A stretch of 33,486 nt of DNA from Streptomyces sp. PH10-H1 (GCF_030063355.1 NZ_JASISZ010000080.1:1-33486), one strand, 5' to 3'. Positions 23,223 through 33,453 are shown, counted from the stretch's first letter. A program made the numbers and translations. Notes: generated by a model not told the origin, from the sequence alone.

Positions 23223-23291
23223 CGGCCCCGCTCGTGAATCCGGGCAGTCTCTTGTCAGAGCGAGACTGGCCCGGGTACGGCAGCGGGGCCG
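23223..23291. terminator. Bidirectional terminator between convergent genes
   Basis: An outer perfect 10-bp stem pairs CGGCCCCGCT (23223-23232) with AGCGGGGCCG (23282-23291). Inside it, CCGGGCAGTCTC (23240-23251) pairs with GAGACTGGCCCGG (23262-23274), leaving one bulged G. The nested structure lies between the 3' ends of the nuclease gene (23209) and the UvrD-like gene (23301), so it can end transcription from both sides. Confidence 0.75.
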
Positions 23292-23300
23292 GTAGCGGCA

Positions 23301-25613
23301 TCAGATCGGCAGGTACGGGCTGGGCTTGTCGTGCCAGCTGATGTTCAGGGCGTCGCGGGCTCGGGTCGTGGCGACGAACAGCAGGGACCGGGCCTTGCGC
23401 TGCTCGCGCTCATAGCGTGGCGGGTCGTCGGTGCGGTAGCGCTCGATTCGGCTTGTCTGCGGGATGATGCCGTCGCTGGCACCGACGATGGCGAGGCGCT
23501 GGTACTCGAGTCCCTTGAAGCGGTGCATGGTCCCGACGTGGACTTCGCCGTCACCTTTGGGGCCGTCCTTGGTGAGCTCGGCGCAGGTGATGCCGGCCTT
23601 GGTGACCAGGTAGTACATGGCCTGACTGACCATGTCGCGGTCGGCGACACAGACGGCGATGCGGCCGCCGGGGTCGCTGGGAGCACCGTTCTCGTTCGTG
23701 GACAAGTCGTCGCGCCAGATGGCCAGGGTGGCAGCGAGGCCAGCGAGTTCGTCGTCCCAGGTGCGGTACGGGACGAAGGTGGGATCGGGGCCATGGAGGA
23801 CGGAGCGGTAGCCGGCGAGATTGTCGGTACCGTCGTCGAGGTCGTCGTAGGTGGCCTTCCTATCGTCGACGACGCGCATTGCTTGGACGAGGATTTCCTT
23901 GGTTGTGCGGTAGCTCAAGGTCAGGCGGGAGGAGCGGCCGCGGATGTTGATGCCGAGGGCGCCGAGGCTGACCTGGTGGTCGTAGATGCGCTGATGGGTG
24001 TCGCCTGCGATGAACATGTCGTTGGCGAGGTCGGGGTCGGCCATGGCACGCAGCATCTTCCAGTGGGCGGGACGGAGATCCTGGCCCTCGTCGACCACGA
24101 TGTGCTGGTACCGGTAGCCCAGGTAGCGCATACCGGAGCTGTTATCGCGATGGATCAGGTCCTTGCCGCCGATCTCGGCCTTGTACTCCCGGCGGGCCTT
24201 GATCTTCGCGGCGCGTTCGATCTCGAAGCGGGCGGCGCGCTCGGAGGCTTGGCCCCAGGTTTCGACGCCAAGCTTGTCGAGACGGGCGGTGAACTGCTCG
24301 AGGAGTTTCCAGATGTGGTTGCGCTCGGGGCGGGTCAGTGCCCGTCCCCGGCCGGCACGGCGGGCTTGGAAGTAGGCGGAGCGGGTGGGGACGGACTGGC
24401 CGAGGACGACCTGTTCCCATTCCTCGATGAGGAACTCCGGCTCCCAGCGGCGGTCGTCGAGTTCGGCCAGGAGCTGTCGCATCTCGTTCACGGCCACATG
24501 ATCGTAGACGCGTTGCTTGCCGCGTCCGGGGGCGGTGTTCTCGCCCAGGACGCGGGCGGCGAGCTGGTCGATGTGGGCGATTTCGACCCGAGCGAGGAGT
24601 TCGGGCTCAATGAGCGAGGCCAGGCGCAGGCGGAGGTCGGTGGTGAGGTTCTTGGTGAAGGTCGTAAGCAGAATTGGCTTGTTGTGCCCAGGGGGCAGCT
24701 GCTGGGCGAGGTGCTTGACCCGGTGGAGAGCGACGATGGTCTTGCCAGTGCCGGGCCCGCCGGAGACGCGGGCGGGACCGTTGTAGTGGCGCTGCACGAT
24801 GCGTTCCTGGGTGCGATGCAGGAAGACCTTCCAAGCGCGGAAGTCGCCTTCGTCGATCGCCGCCTGGACGTCGTCGTCAACCGCGGTGACCTTGGTGCGG
24901 GTCGCGGCGGCGGCGAAGTCGTCGAGGTCGGGCTGCTGCCCGAGTTCGACCGGCTTGGTGATCTCCTGGCGGACCTCATCGATGTCCATGCCGGCGGCGA
25001 GGCCGTACAGGACGTCCTTGGACAGCAGAGGGGCGCCCTCAAGGAGCTGGTCGAGTTCAGAGCTCTCGGTGACGGTGAGAGCGAGGTCGACGAGTTGGTC
25101 GGCGACACCGAGGTCGCGCAGCTGACCCGCATCGTAGGCGGCGAGCAGGGCGGGTGCCGCCTTGGGTTCGGCTTCGTACTGGACCGGGGCAGGCTCGGGT
25201 ACGGCAGCCGGCGCGGTCTCTTCGGGTTCTGCAGGGGTGAGGGTGATGCCGGCACGGCGCAGGGCACTGTCGCCGACAACGGCGAGGTCGACGAACTCGA
25301 TCTCGCCGGTGACACGGTTGACGGCGACCTGGAGCTCTTCGTAGACATCGCGACGGTGGCGGACGGCGATGACCAGCCAGTTCTCCGTGCCGTCCGCGTC
25401 GACCCCAGTAGGGGTGAGCAGGGCACGGTACGACTGGTTGACCCGGGCAGACCAGATACGGGAGTCGCCCTTGAGTTTCCGCTTCTTCAGGCCCGGCTGG
25501 TCGGGGTTGGTCCGGAAGATGTGGCAGAAGTCGTAGAACTGGGCTTTGACCGAGCGGTCGAGCTTGTACAGCTCCTGTTCGGCCTTGCGGTACAGGCTGA
25601 GCCGGGCGGTCAT
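23301..25613 (-). CDS. UvrD-like helicase with an N-terminal RelE/ParE-like domain
   Basis: The 770-residue protein joins two parts. Residues 1-95 (LSLYRKAEQELYKLDRSVKA, then RKLKGDSRIWSARVNQSYRA) look like a RelE/ParE-superfamily fold, including the conserved basic strand. The remainder is a superfamily 1 helicase: Walker A GGPGTGKT at about 283-290, Walker B VVDEGQDL near 504, and the C-terminal motifs GTMHRFKGLEY near 694 and ATTRARDAL near 757. ATG at 25613 overlaps the helicase stop as ATGA, so it is translated after the giant protein. In known systems such N-terminal domains may sense RNA or act as a toxin module; here the function is inferred. It is the last gene of the operon. Confidence 0.85.
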   Translation of the reverse strand: MTARLSLYRKAEQELYKLDRSVKAQFYDFCHIFRTNPDQPGLKKRKLKGDSRIWSARVNQSYRALLTPTGVDADGTENWLVIAVRHRRDVYEELQVAVNRVTGEIEFVDLAVVGDSALRRAGITLTPAEPEETAPAAVPEPAPVQYEAEPKAAPALLAAYDAGQLRDLGVADQLVDLALTVTESSELDQLLEGAPLLSKDVLYGLAAGMDIDEVRQEITKPVELGQQPDLDDFAAAATRTKVTAVDDDVQAAIDEGDFRAWKVFLHRTQERIVQRHYNGPARVSGGPGTGKTIVALHRVKHLAQQLPPGHNKPILLTTFTKNLTTDLRLRLASLIEPELLARVEIAHIDQLAARVLGENTAPGRGKQRVYDHVAVNEMRQLLAELDDRRWEPEFLIEEWEQVVLGQSVPTRSAYFQARRAGRGRALTRPERNHIWKLLEQFTARLDKLGVETWGQASERAARFEIERAAKIKARREYKAEIGGKDLIHRDNSSGMRYLGYRYQHIVVDEGQDLRPAHWKMLRAMADPDLANDMFIAGDTHQRIYDHQVSLGALGINIRGRSSRLTLSYRTTKEILVQAMRVVDDRKATYDDLDDGTDNLAGYRSVLHGPDPTFVPYRTWDDELAGLAATLAIWRDDLSTNENGAPSDPGGRIAVCVADRDMVSQAMYYLVTKAGITCAELTKDGPKGDGEVHVGTMHRFKGLEYQRLAIVGASDGIIPQTSRIERYRTDDPPRYEREQRKARSLLFVATTRARDALNISWHDKPSPYLPI

Positions 25614-28600
25614 CGGGGGGTGCCTTCCGTGTCGGGGAGCTGATCAAGCAGTTCGTCGAGGCGAGTGAGCCATTCGCCGGCTGTGCGGACCTGCCAGCCG
25701 TCGTCGGCGTAGGCGGTGTCGCGTCGCTGAGCCTCGGGGTCGTCCTGGTCCTGGTGGGCGGTCACGACAGCGATCTTGAGTCCGGGGGATTGCCAGGCGA
25801 ATTCGGCCTGCCAGCGGCTTGTGCCAAGTTCGAATCCGAAGACCGGTGCCTGCTTGCCTCGGTCGGCGAGGGTTTCGGCGAGGCGCAGGAGGTCGGGGGC
25901 CTCGTCGGGCTCCTCTCGCAGTATTTCCAGGATGTCCTCGTCCCAGGCGGCGTCTCGGAGCATTTGGATGACGGCGGCCTCGGCGGTCGAGTCATGGTCC
26001 GGATTCGGGTCGACCGGATGGATCGCTCCTGCAGGCGCGGCGGACTCGGCTACGTCGGTCACCGGTACGGGGGCACCGACTAGGGAGTCGAGCTCACCGA
26101 GGCCGCCGCAAACGGCGAGGACTTCGACTTCGAAGTCGGCGGCGCGGCTGGCTGCGAGCTGGACGCCGTCGCCGCCGGCCAGGGACAGGAACTGGGTGAG
26201 GTTGCTCCAGTACAGCCAGGACCGCCAGCGCAGCTTGTGCTCGTCGCTCTCCAGGACGGCATCGCTATCGTCGAGGACGGTGAGTGCGCTCCACCGCGGG
26301 TTTTCGGGGTCGGCGGCATCCAGGGTGACGAGGATCGGCAGTCCGTTCTCGTCCTGGGCCCGGAAGACGTGGACGGGCCCGATGCCGGTGGCATCGGGTA
26401 CGACCGGCTTATCCTGACGTGTATTGCTGTTGAAGGTGGCTAGCTGGCTGCGGAGCGCAGCGACCAGTTCGCTGCGGCGCCCGGTAGCGGCGAGGGGCGT
26501 GGTCCCGGCGGTGCTGAGCAGGCCGGTGACCAGGGCGCGGGAGCGGCGGGCCCAGCGGTCGGCATCGGGATCGCGTAGGTAGGCGATGAGCGTGTCGATG
26601 GGGTTGGCGAAGACCGCGTTCGCGAAGTGGGCGCGCTGCCCGCCGTATTGCTCGTAGGCGGCCTTGGCCTGTTCTTGTGCCGTCCCGCGGTAGGGCGGCC
26701 AGACGGGCTTGGTCCGGGTGGGGCGCTTCTCGAACAGGTCGATGTCCGCCCAGGTGACCTGGAAGACGATCTCCCCTTCGGCCCGCAGCTTGGTGCGCTG
26801 AGCCGCGTCGTGGGCGATGCGGTTGTGTTCGCGGCTGGCGTGGAAGCGGAATCCTTCGAGGTAGACCTTGACGCTCTGGGCCGGGCCGTCGACCCGGGTG
26901 AAGGTGAAGTCTGTCCGGGTGCCCTGGAGTTGCTGCTGGGCTGTGAGCCTCCAGTGCGTGACGTCGGAACCGGCGGTGAAGCGAAGATGTCCGCTGGCGT
27001 GGCCGTCCTCGTCCAGGGCGGCGTCGTCAGTGACCTTCACCCAGTCGCGCAGGGCAGCCAGGAAGCGTGCCTCCAGGTCGGATTCGACCTGGGCATCCAG
27101 CCCGACCAGCCCGGTGTGCTCGACCTCATCGGTATCCCAGCCATCCGCACCGTCTGCCGTGAACAGCAGCGACTCCAGCATGGTCAGGGCTGACTGGCGC
27201 GAGACGATGTCTTGGAAGCGCTCGGGGGTGTAGCGGTGCAGACACCGGTGGCAGGCCCGGCGCTGTTCCTCGGCGCATGGGCACTCTTTGAGCATCTCGT
27301 ACGCGGCTGCGAGGGTGTCGCGGAAGGCGATGGGATCGGTCAGCCGGTCCAGATAGCCGGTGCCGCCGGGCAGGGAGTCGAAGAGCACCAGGAACCAGCG
27401 ACGCTCTCCGCTCTCGGCATCCGGCATGGAGGCCACCGTGGTGTCCAGGTGCTGCGGGTCGCCGCCGAAGTGCAGGTCCACACCGAGCCGCAATGCGGCA
27501 CGGAAGGAGTGCACCTTGGCGTCCACGTCCGCGGTGGCGGCCGGGATCAGCACTCGCAGAGCCTCGGTCTTCAACGTGTGGGCCAGCAGCACGGGCTCCT
27601 GGGTGGCGTCCTCCCGCTTGCCGCGTCGTAGCGGGCACCAGGGGCGGTGGTGTTTGAGCTGTGGGCTGCGGGCGGCGGCGGAGTCGAGAGCGTCGGTGTC
27701 GTGGTCGAAGACCGGTTTGCCGTCCGCGCTGGCTGCTCCGCAGGCGGTGCACACATGGAACGGGTTGAGCCGCACCAGGTGTCCGGCGAAGTCGTCGCGG
27801 GCCGGGGCGTCGTAGCGGACCGGCCCCACATTGATTCGGCGGATCATGGCGCTGCGGCAGTAGTCGACGCCGAATGTCTGCTTCGTGTGCCGCCACGAGC
27901 CGGGCTCGATCTCGCCCACAGGGATGTCGACCGCGTCCACGACGGTGTAGTGGCGGCGATCGCGGTCGTCCTTGTCGTCGCGGATCCGGGCGTCCTGGCG
28001 CTTGTCACGTGAGGTCACGGTGGCTGGCTCCACGATCTGGAACAGGCAGGAACCGTCGTCGGCGATGTGGGCGCTCTTGCAGCGCGGGCACGACGACCGG
28101 TCCTCCGCCGCGTTCTCGGTCCGCACAAAACCACAGCCCGGGCACACCCGCCAGGTGCGCCATTCCTGCCGGCCGCCGGTGGCGATCTCTAGGCCGGTGA
28201 TCTCGTGCCGGTAGCCGTTGACATAGAAGGAGTTGCCCGGGGCCAGCTCCGAAAGTGCGTAACGGCGCGGGCGGTCGTAGGAGTCGGTGGTGGAAGCGAA
28301 CTTCGCCCTCCCCGTCTTCGCGTCGATCCCATCCTCGCCGTACAGCGTCGCCGACAGCGTGGTGACCGAGTCGATCAGCGCGTAGTTCGGCAGCAGCCCC
28401 AAGTCACACAGAGCGCTCTGGGCGGCCGTATCACCCAGATTGAGCAGGCGCCGGCCCACGCCACGCCGCTCGGCATCCAGTTCGTCCTTCTGCCGCGCCT
28501 GGTCAGGGTCGGAATCGTGCAGCTCGTCGTGGGCCTCGTCGATCTGAGCCAGCCGGGCCCGCAGAGCCTGTTCGACGCGGCGCCACTCCCGCTCGGCCTC

Positions 28601-31600
28601 TTCCACCGTGCCGCGCAGCTCGTGCATCGCGTACTTGCGCAGGTCTTCCTTGGCCCGGTCGTTGACGCCGGTAGGGAACATCTCCAGGAAGCCCTTGGCG
28701 AGCTCTTCCCCCTGGGCGATGGCCACTTCCACCAAATCGATCAGGTAGCCGGACGGACCGAACAGAGCGGGTGCCTTAGTCGGCAGGGCGCGCAGCACGA
28801 TGCCGTCACCGCGGATCAGCCGGCTGGCAGCTGCGAGGTCCAACAGGTGCGCCAGGTACTGGCGGCGAAGGATCTCCACCGCTGAAAGATGGCATCCCGG
28901 GGGCACGATCGTGCCAGCGATCAGATCCTTGGGGCGCTCCAGGAAATACAGGTCACGCCGTCGACGATCAGGAATCGTCAGCAAGAACGCATTGCCGGTC
29001 CGGCGTCCGGCCCGCCCGACCTGCTGGGCGTAACTGGCCGGCCGGCGCGGCAGCGCGGCCAGCACCACCGCGGACAGGTCACCGATGTCGATGCCCATCT
29101 CCAGCGTCGGCGTGCAGGAGAGGACATTGGGGTCCTTGAAGCCCGTACGCCGCTTGAACGCCTCCTCCACCTTCTCGCGCTGCGCGCGCGTGAGCATGCC
29201 GGTGTGCTCGGCGGTCACCACCTGGTACGTCCCGGCCTTCCGGTACAGGTGTCGGTAGTAGTCGAGGGTGTAGTCACGGTCGCGGTGGTGCACTCCCAGC
29301 CGCTCGGGCCGGTCCCCGGCCACCAGACGGCCTCTGCGGCAGCGGTATGAGGGGCAGGGCTGATCGTGCCACTGATCGAGAAGGGAGGGGTGGACCGTCT
29401 GTTCCCAGAAGCACACCGGGCAGCGCACATACGCGTGCCGGACCTGTTCGTCGTCCAGGAGCAGCGCTTCGATGTTGCCCGGCTTGAGCCCGTAGACCCG
29501 TACTGAGGTGTCGTTCGGCGTTCGAGACGACAGCAGCCCGATGGCGGCCAGTTCCGGCAGGAGGCGGCTCCAGAACTCCGGTGACACCTCGCGCGACAGC
29601 CCCAGGCAGCGCCCGGCCCACCGCTCATACCAGGATAGCCGGCCCGTCGCGAAGTCGAACTCGCTGCCGTTCTTGGGCGAGCTGAGCAGGAACACCGGCG
29701 CCGCGACCCGCTTGGGGAATGCACGCATGCCGGGCGCGCGCTTGCCCCAGATGAAGTACCGGCTGGTGCCCGCCTCATCGACGTACTTGTCCAACCACTG
29801 GTGTGCGATCGCGCCCCGTGTACGCAGGCGCTCCAAGAACACCCGCAAGAACGCCAGATAACGTGCGTCGTCCTGCGGCTGAAGGGGCAGATCAGCGCGC
29901 TCGAACTCCTCGTGAATCCGCTTGACCAGAGCCACCACGGCCTCCGGATCCGCGATGCGTACCTGCGCGGCTGCGGTCCGGGTCAGTTCCAGGGTGCGCC
30001 CGTTGCGGGAGCGGAACCCGAACTCCATCAGCGCTTCGAACGCCAGGCGCTGACCGATCAGTCGCCATGTCGGCAGATCCCCGCCGCGCCCCTGCCCGGA
30101 CAGCAGCCGGTCCACGCCCTTGAAGCCGTGCAGATCCGGCGGCACCACCGCGGCCAGTGTGTCCTTGTCGGTCGTGGCTTCGACCACGTTGGCGATCAAG
30201 TCGTTCAGAGCTGTGGGCACGTCGCTGCGCAGGTGCTTCGCCAGCAGGGCGCGCAACGAGAAAGTGTACGAACGGTTCGCGACGAACCCGGCCCGGTGCG
30301 CGGCATCCTGCACCGAGTCGTTGAACATCAGCGTCTTGTCTTCGTGCCGCTCTTTGTCGAGCTCCCCGCCCGTGAACAACTGGGTGATCGATGCCGCCGT
30401 CATCGCAGCGGCTCCAGTGCCCAGATAGCGGACCGCGTTGCGCTCCCCGCACGCCGGGCACCAGTCCTCTTTCGCCGCCGTATTCGCCGTATCCCCGAAA
30501 TTGACCAGGACGAACGCCGAATCGCGGGCCGTCAGCCGGGGCTCCTTGGACTCCTTGTCGTAGTCGTTGAGCGGATCGGGCAGCCGCAACCGCTTGCGGG
30601 CACCGTCCAGCACCATCAGCAGACCGCCCGCACTCTGCAGCGCTGCTGCGGCCCCCTTACCGCCCCGGCCGCTGGCCGGCAGTACCGCGGCCCCGGAACC
30701 CTCGCGCGCCTCCCGCTCGGTCGCCGAGACCAGGTTCCGCACCCGGGCCTTGTCCTGACCCAACGAGGCACGACGGATCTTGTATGTGTCGAATTGGACC
30801 TCGTGGTCGTCGCTCTCCGGCGAGAACACCGCCCAGCCCGACCGCCCGCAATCCCGGCAGTAGACCGCCGGCAGAAACAGATTCGCGCTCTGCCCCGACG
30901 TGGCTGTCGTCACCGGCGCCGAACGGTTCCCACTTCCCGCACTGGCATCGGCCGCACCGGCCACATCCCAGCGGAACTCCGCCTTGGGCCACGGCAGTAC
31001 GCCGCGCAGCAGCCGCGAGACCGACCGGGCCCACTGGTGCACCTCGACATGCACGAACGGCCGCGGCGGCTCTCCCACCGGCGACTTCGGGTCACGCGCG
31101 TACGACAACAGCGCCACGAACCGGGCGAGCGCCTCAGCGGCCTTCTCTGGCTGCCGGGCCACCGCCTCCGCCCAACCGGCCGCACCTGCACGCCACATGA
31201 CGTCCAGCACCTCGGCGCCGGTCTTCACCTCACCGTCCAGTGCCTGCATCACCGCACGGGTGAACAGGTGCCGCTTCAGGTTCTCGCCCAATACGAGGGG
31301 GTCGTCGTTGCGGACCCCGGTAACCGACTCGATGAGGTCCAGCATCGCCTCATCGCTCGTCGCGGGATCGGGCAGCGCTAGCAGCTCGTCCGGCGTCGGC
31401 AGCCCCTGCATCCGCACGTCCGCCAGCGGGATGAACTCCTCCACCGACAGCCGGTTCTCCCCGACGATAGACTCCGCCGTGAATTCCGTACCGAAGACCT
31501 GCGTCGCAACCTCGAGCAGCTGGGCCACTCCGTCGGCATCAGTCCCAGACGCGAGCGTCGCCGATGTCGCCACTGGACAGATCGAACCCAGCGGACGCCC

Positions 31601-32365
31601 CTCCTCGGACGCACCCACCGCGGCCGCGAGCCGCCGCAGCAGCATCGCCACGTCCGTGCCCTGTGCACCGTCATAGGTGTGGAACTCATCCACCACCACA
31701 TACCGGATGTCCGACCCACGCCACAGCGGAGCATCATCCGCACGCTGCAGCAACAGATCCATCATCTTGTAGTTTGTGATCAAGATGTCCGGCGGCGAGA
31801 GCTGCATGTCTGAGCGGCGCGTACGAACGTTGTCGTACTTCATGGCCGCCTTGTCACCGATGTACAGCCCGGCGGAAAGCTTGTTCAGCGCATCGTTCTC
31901 CGTGATCAGCTCGTTGATGCGCTGCGCTTGGTCGGTAGCGAGGGCGTTCATCGGGTACAGGAGCACCGCCTTGATACCGGTCTTTCCCGCCTCCCGCTCG
32001 CGGAGACAGTGATCCAGCACCGGATACAGGAACGCCTCCGTCTTACCCGAGCCCGTCCCCGTCGTTACCAGCGTCGGCTGCGGCACATGCCCGTTCGCCG
32101 ACGTCAGCCGCCCGAAGGCCACGGCCTGGTGCGCGTATGGGGTGAACCCCTCGCGCTCCCAATCCAAATGCTGCCGCCACTCCTCGCCGGCCACCGTAAA
32201 CGGCGTCCGGATCCGCAAGTACGGTCCCCGGAACATCCCCGACGTCTCATCACCCAGGAACCGGTGCAGCGCCTCACGCGCACCCTCATCCGTGAGCGCG
32301 TACGTAGTCGACAGATACTGCAGCAGGCTCTCCTTGAGCCCCCGCGCCTCCAGCGTCGGCCTCAC
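25610..32365 (-). CDS. Giant DEAD/DEAH helicase with DUF1998 and possible nuclease-like tail (DruE/DrmA-B-like)
   Basis: The 2251-residue protein starts at GTG 32365, whose GTGA overlaps the methylase stop; AGGAGGT lies about eight bases upstream. The frame is open to 32398. Walker A TGTGSGKT is at 102-109 and motif II DEFH at 226-229. The second helicase lobe has GMLTRAQREKVEEAFKRR and QVGRAGRRTG (about 1120). Several CxxC pairs occur near 503, 633, 978, 1410 and 1540. The DUF1998 zinc-type motif LFDSLPGGTGYLDR then CPC...CHRC lies near 1665-1695. A tail near 1835-1870 (EGFRFHASREHN and VFQVTWADI) recalls VSR/DUF559-like nucleases. The plan is close to Druantia DruE or a fused DISARM DrmA-DrmB. 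Confidence 0.82.
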   Translation of the reverse strand: MRPTLEARGLKESLLQYLSTTYALTDEGAREALHRFLGDETSGMFRGPYLRIRTPFTVAGEEWRQHLDWEREGFTPYAHQAVAFGRLTSANGHVPQPTLVTTGTGSGKTEAFLYPVLDHCLREREAGKTGIKAVLLYPMNALATDQAQRINELITENDALNKLSAGLYIGDKAAMKYDNVRTRRSDMQLSPPDILITNYKMMDLLLQRADDAPLWRGSDIRYVVVDEFHTYDGAQGTDVAMLLRRLAAAVGASEEGRPLGSICPVATSATLASGTDADGVAQLLEVATQVFGTEFTAESIVGENRLSVEEFIPLADVRMQGLPTPDELLALPDPATSDEAMLDLIESVTGVRNDDPLVLGENLKRHLFTRAVMQALDGEVKTGAEVLDVMWRAGAAGWAEAVARQPEKAAEALARFVALLSYARDPKSPVGEPPRPFVHVEVHQWARSVSRLLRGVLPWPKAEFRWDVAGAADASAGSGNRSAPVTTATSGQSANLFLPAVYCRDCGRSGWAVFSPESDDHEVQFDTYKIRRASLGQDKARVRNLVSATEREAREGSGAAVLPASGRGGKGAAAALQSAGGLLMVLDGARKRLRLPDPLNDYDKESKEPRLTARDSAFVLVNFGDTANTAAKEDWCPACGERNAVRYLGTGAAAMTAASITQLFTGGELDKERHEDKTLMFNDSVQDAAHRAGFVANRSYTFSLRALLAKHLRSDVPTALNDLIANVVEATTDKDTLAAVVPPDLHGFKGVDRLLSGQGRGGDLPTWRLIGQRLAFEALMEFGFRSRNGRTLELTRTAAAQVRIADPEAVVALVKRIHEEFERADLPLQPQDDARYLAFLRVFLERLRTRGAIAHQWLDKYVDEAGTSRYFIWGKRAPGMRAFPKRVAAPVFLLSSPKNGSEFDFATGRLSWYERWAGRCLGLSREVSPEFWSRLLPELAAIGLLSSRTPNDTSVRVYGLKPGNIEALLLDDEQVRHAYVRCPVCFWEQTVHPSLLDQWHDQPCPSYRCRRGRLVAGDRPERLGVHHRDRDYTLDYYRHLYRKAGTYQVVTAEHTGMLTRAQREKVEEAFKRRTGFKDPNVLSCTPTLEMGIDIGDLSAVVLAALPRRPASYAQQVGRAGRRTGNAFLLTIPDRRRRDLYFLERPKDLIAGTIVPPGCHLSAVEILRRQYLAHLLDLAAASRLIRGDGIVLRALPTKAPALFGPSGYLIDLVEVAIAQGEELAKGFLEMFPTGVNDRAKEDLRKYAMHELRGTVEEAEREWRRVEQALRARLAQIDEAHDELHDSDPDQARQKDELDAERRGVGRRLLNLGDTAAQSALCDLGLLPNYALIDSVTTLSATLYGEDGIDAKTGRAKFASTTDSYDRPRRYALSELAPGNSFYVNGYRHEITGLEIATGGRQEWRTWRVCPGCGFVRTENAAEDRSSCPRCKSAHIADDGSCLFQIVEPATVTSRDKRQDARIRDDKDDRDRRHYTVVDAVDIPVGEIEPGSWRHTKQTFGVDYCRSAMIRRINVGPVRYDAPARDDFAGHLVRLNPFHVCTACGAASADGKPVFDHDTDALDSAAARSPQLKHHRPWCPLRRGKREDATQEPVLLAHTLKTEALRVLIPAATADVDAKVHSFRAALRLGVDLHFGGDPQHLDTTVASMPDAESGERRWFLVLFDSLPGGTGYLDRLTDPIAFRDTLAAAYEMLKECPCAEEQRRACHRCLHRYTPERFQDIVSRQSALTMLESLLFTADGADGWDTDEVEHTGLVGLDAQVESDLEARFLAALRDWVKVTDDAALDEDGHASGHLRFTAGSDVTHWRLTAQQQLQGTRTDFTFTRVDGPAQSVKVYLEGFRFHASREHNRIAHDAAQRTKLRAEGEIVFQVTWADIDLFEKRPTRTKPVWPPYRGTAQEQAKAAYEQYGGQRAHFANAVFANPIDTLIAYLRDPDADRWARRSRALVTGLLSTAGTTPLAATGRRSELVAALRSQLATFNSNTRQDKPVVPDATGIGPVHVFRAQDENGLPILVTLDAADPENPRWSALTVLDDSDAVLESDEHKLRWRSWLYWSNLTQFLSLAGGDGVQLAASRAADFEVEVLAVCGGLGELDSLVGAPVPVTDVAESAAPAGAIHPVDPNPDHDSTAEAAVIQMLRDAAWDEDILEILREEPDEAPDLLRLAETLADRGKQAPVFGFELGTSRWQAEFAWQSPGLKIAVVTAHQDQDDPEAQRRDTAYADDGWQVRTAGEWLTRLDELLDQLPDTEGTPR

Positions 32366-33453
32366 GGCTTCGGCACCTCCTGCTTGACCGGGTCCCATTC
32401 GCCACGCGCGACCGCGTCGTTGAGTTGCTTCACGAAGACGGCGTGCGCGGCCCGCATCTCTTTCTCACGATCCGCCTTGTAGAAGGGCGCTGTGTATCCC
32501 TCGGGAATTGGCGCCCTGTGTGGATTGGCGAGATGTGACTGGATATGGGCGTAATCCTCCTTCGCCTGACCATATCCGAATGCATACGGATCCTGTGCAA
32601 GGCGCCGACCTTTTGCGTCGAACCACATTTCCGCCTCTCGGTCGGCAAGAATTGAGTAGCGGGATCGGTAGATAGCCGTTAGCTGGTCCGCGGTGATCCC
32701 TAGCCAAGCGGCGACGAGTGCATCCAACTCAACGAGGGCGGCTCGTCGCTCATATTCGGTACGCAAAGGTGTCCGCTGCGTCCACTCTCCAGAGATTCCG
32801 GCACTCAGTGTCCCTTCGAGCAATGGCCAAATGGCAGCCCACTTCTCCCGGTCAGCCCATTCCCTCCGGAATAGTTCGCTCCATAGAGGAGCAAATTCGC
32901 CCGTGATGCAAGCTAGGCGGAGAGTTCGGAGCAGCAGGGGCTCGGCCAGAGGGTGTGAAGCGAATGCCGCAGGCATCTTCTGCACCTCGGCAAACTGTAG
33001 ATGGGACCGGCCCGTGATGCGGAGAAAGTAATCTAGGGGCAGCGACGACCAGAATCCCGCGTTCAGTGTCGTTGTGAGGTTATCTTCCAGGGCGAGTGAG
33101 TGCACGGCGTGAACGTGAGTTGGGCCTGGTGGGATGATGGCAGAGAACAGACTGCGCTCGGTATTCTTGGAATCGATCATAGCTCGCCACGCCAGACGGA
33201 AATAGGCAGAGTATGGCCTCCCCAGCCACTGGTCCTGGCGTTCCAAGTACTGCTGCTTACTGCAGGCCCGCGCGTAGGTGGTGCGCGGGATGGAATCATC
33301 GGGCAGAGAAGGGATGTCCCACGGAGACCAATCCTTAACATTTCGCATGGGAAGGTTTGGTGGGTCTTCGAATTTAACCGGGCAATCGCGTAGGCGGCAC
33401 GCACGGTTGTGACGTTGCGTGACGGCGTGGTGGTTCCGGTGCCCTGGACGCAA
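32362..33453 (-). pseudogene. C-terminal part of an Eco57I/DrmMI-like DNA methylase, 5' end missing
   Basis: The frame is about 363 residues. From RNVKDWSPWDIPSLPDDSIP and RTTYARACSKQQYLE onward it matches, as I remember it, the C-terminal target-recognition half of Eco57I-type or DISARM DrmMI methylases (SERTLI...IPPG-like in others, here TERSLFSAIIPPGPTHVHAV). The catalytic NPPY and SAM-binding half is absent. On the minus strand an in-frame TGA lies at 33477-33475, so the frame cannot simply extend upstream in this window; the nominal TTG start is weak. Either the gene is broken there or it is split. Base composition is lower in GC than in neighbours (GTT AAA TTC codons). The stop overlaps the helicase start. 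Confidence 0.6.

Noticed and set aside
23331..25643. 770-codon plus-strand open frame opposite the UvrD-like gene
   Set aside because: It is the mirror of a GC-rich coding frame, rich in Val/Gly/Asp/Leu, with no motif or ribosome binding site; the minus-strand protein has clear helicase motifs.
29801..31381. 526-codon plus-strand frame opposite the giant helicase
   Set aside because: Arg/Gln/His-rich composition and no motif; explained as an antisense shadow of the helicase gene.
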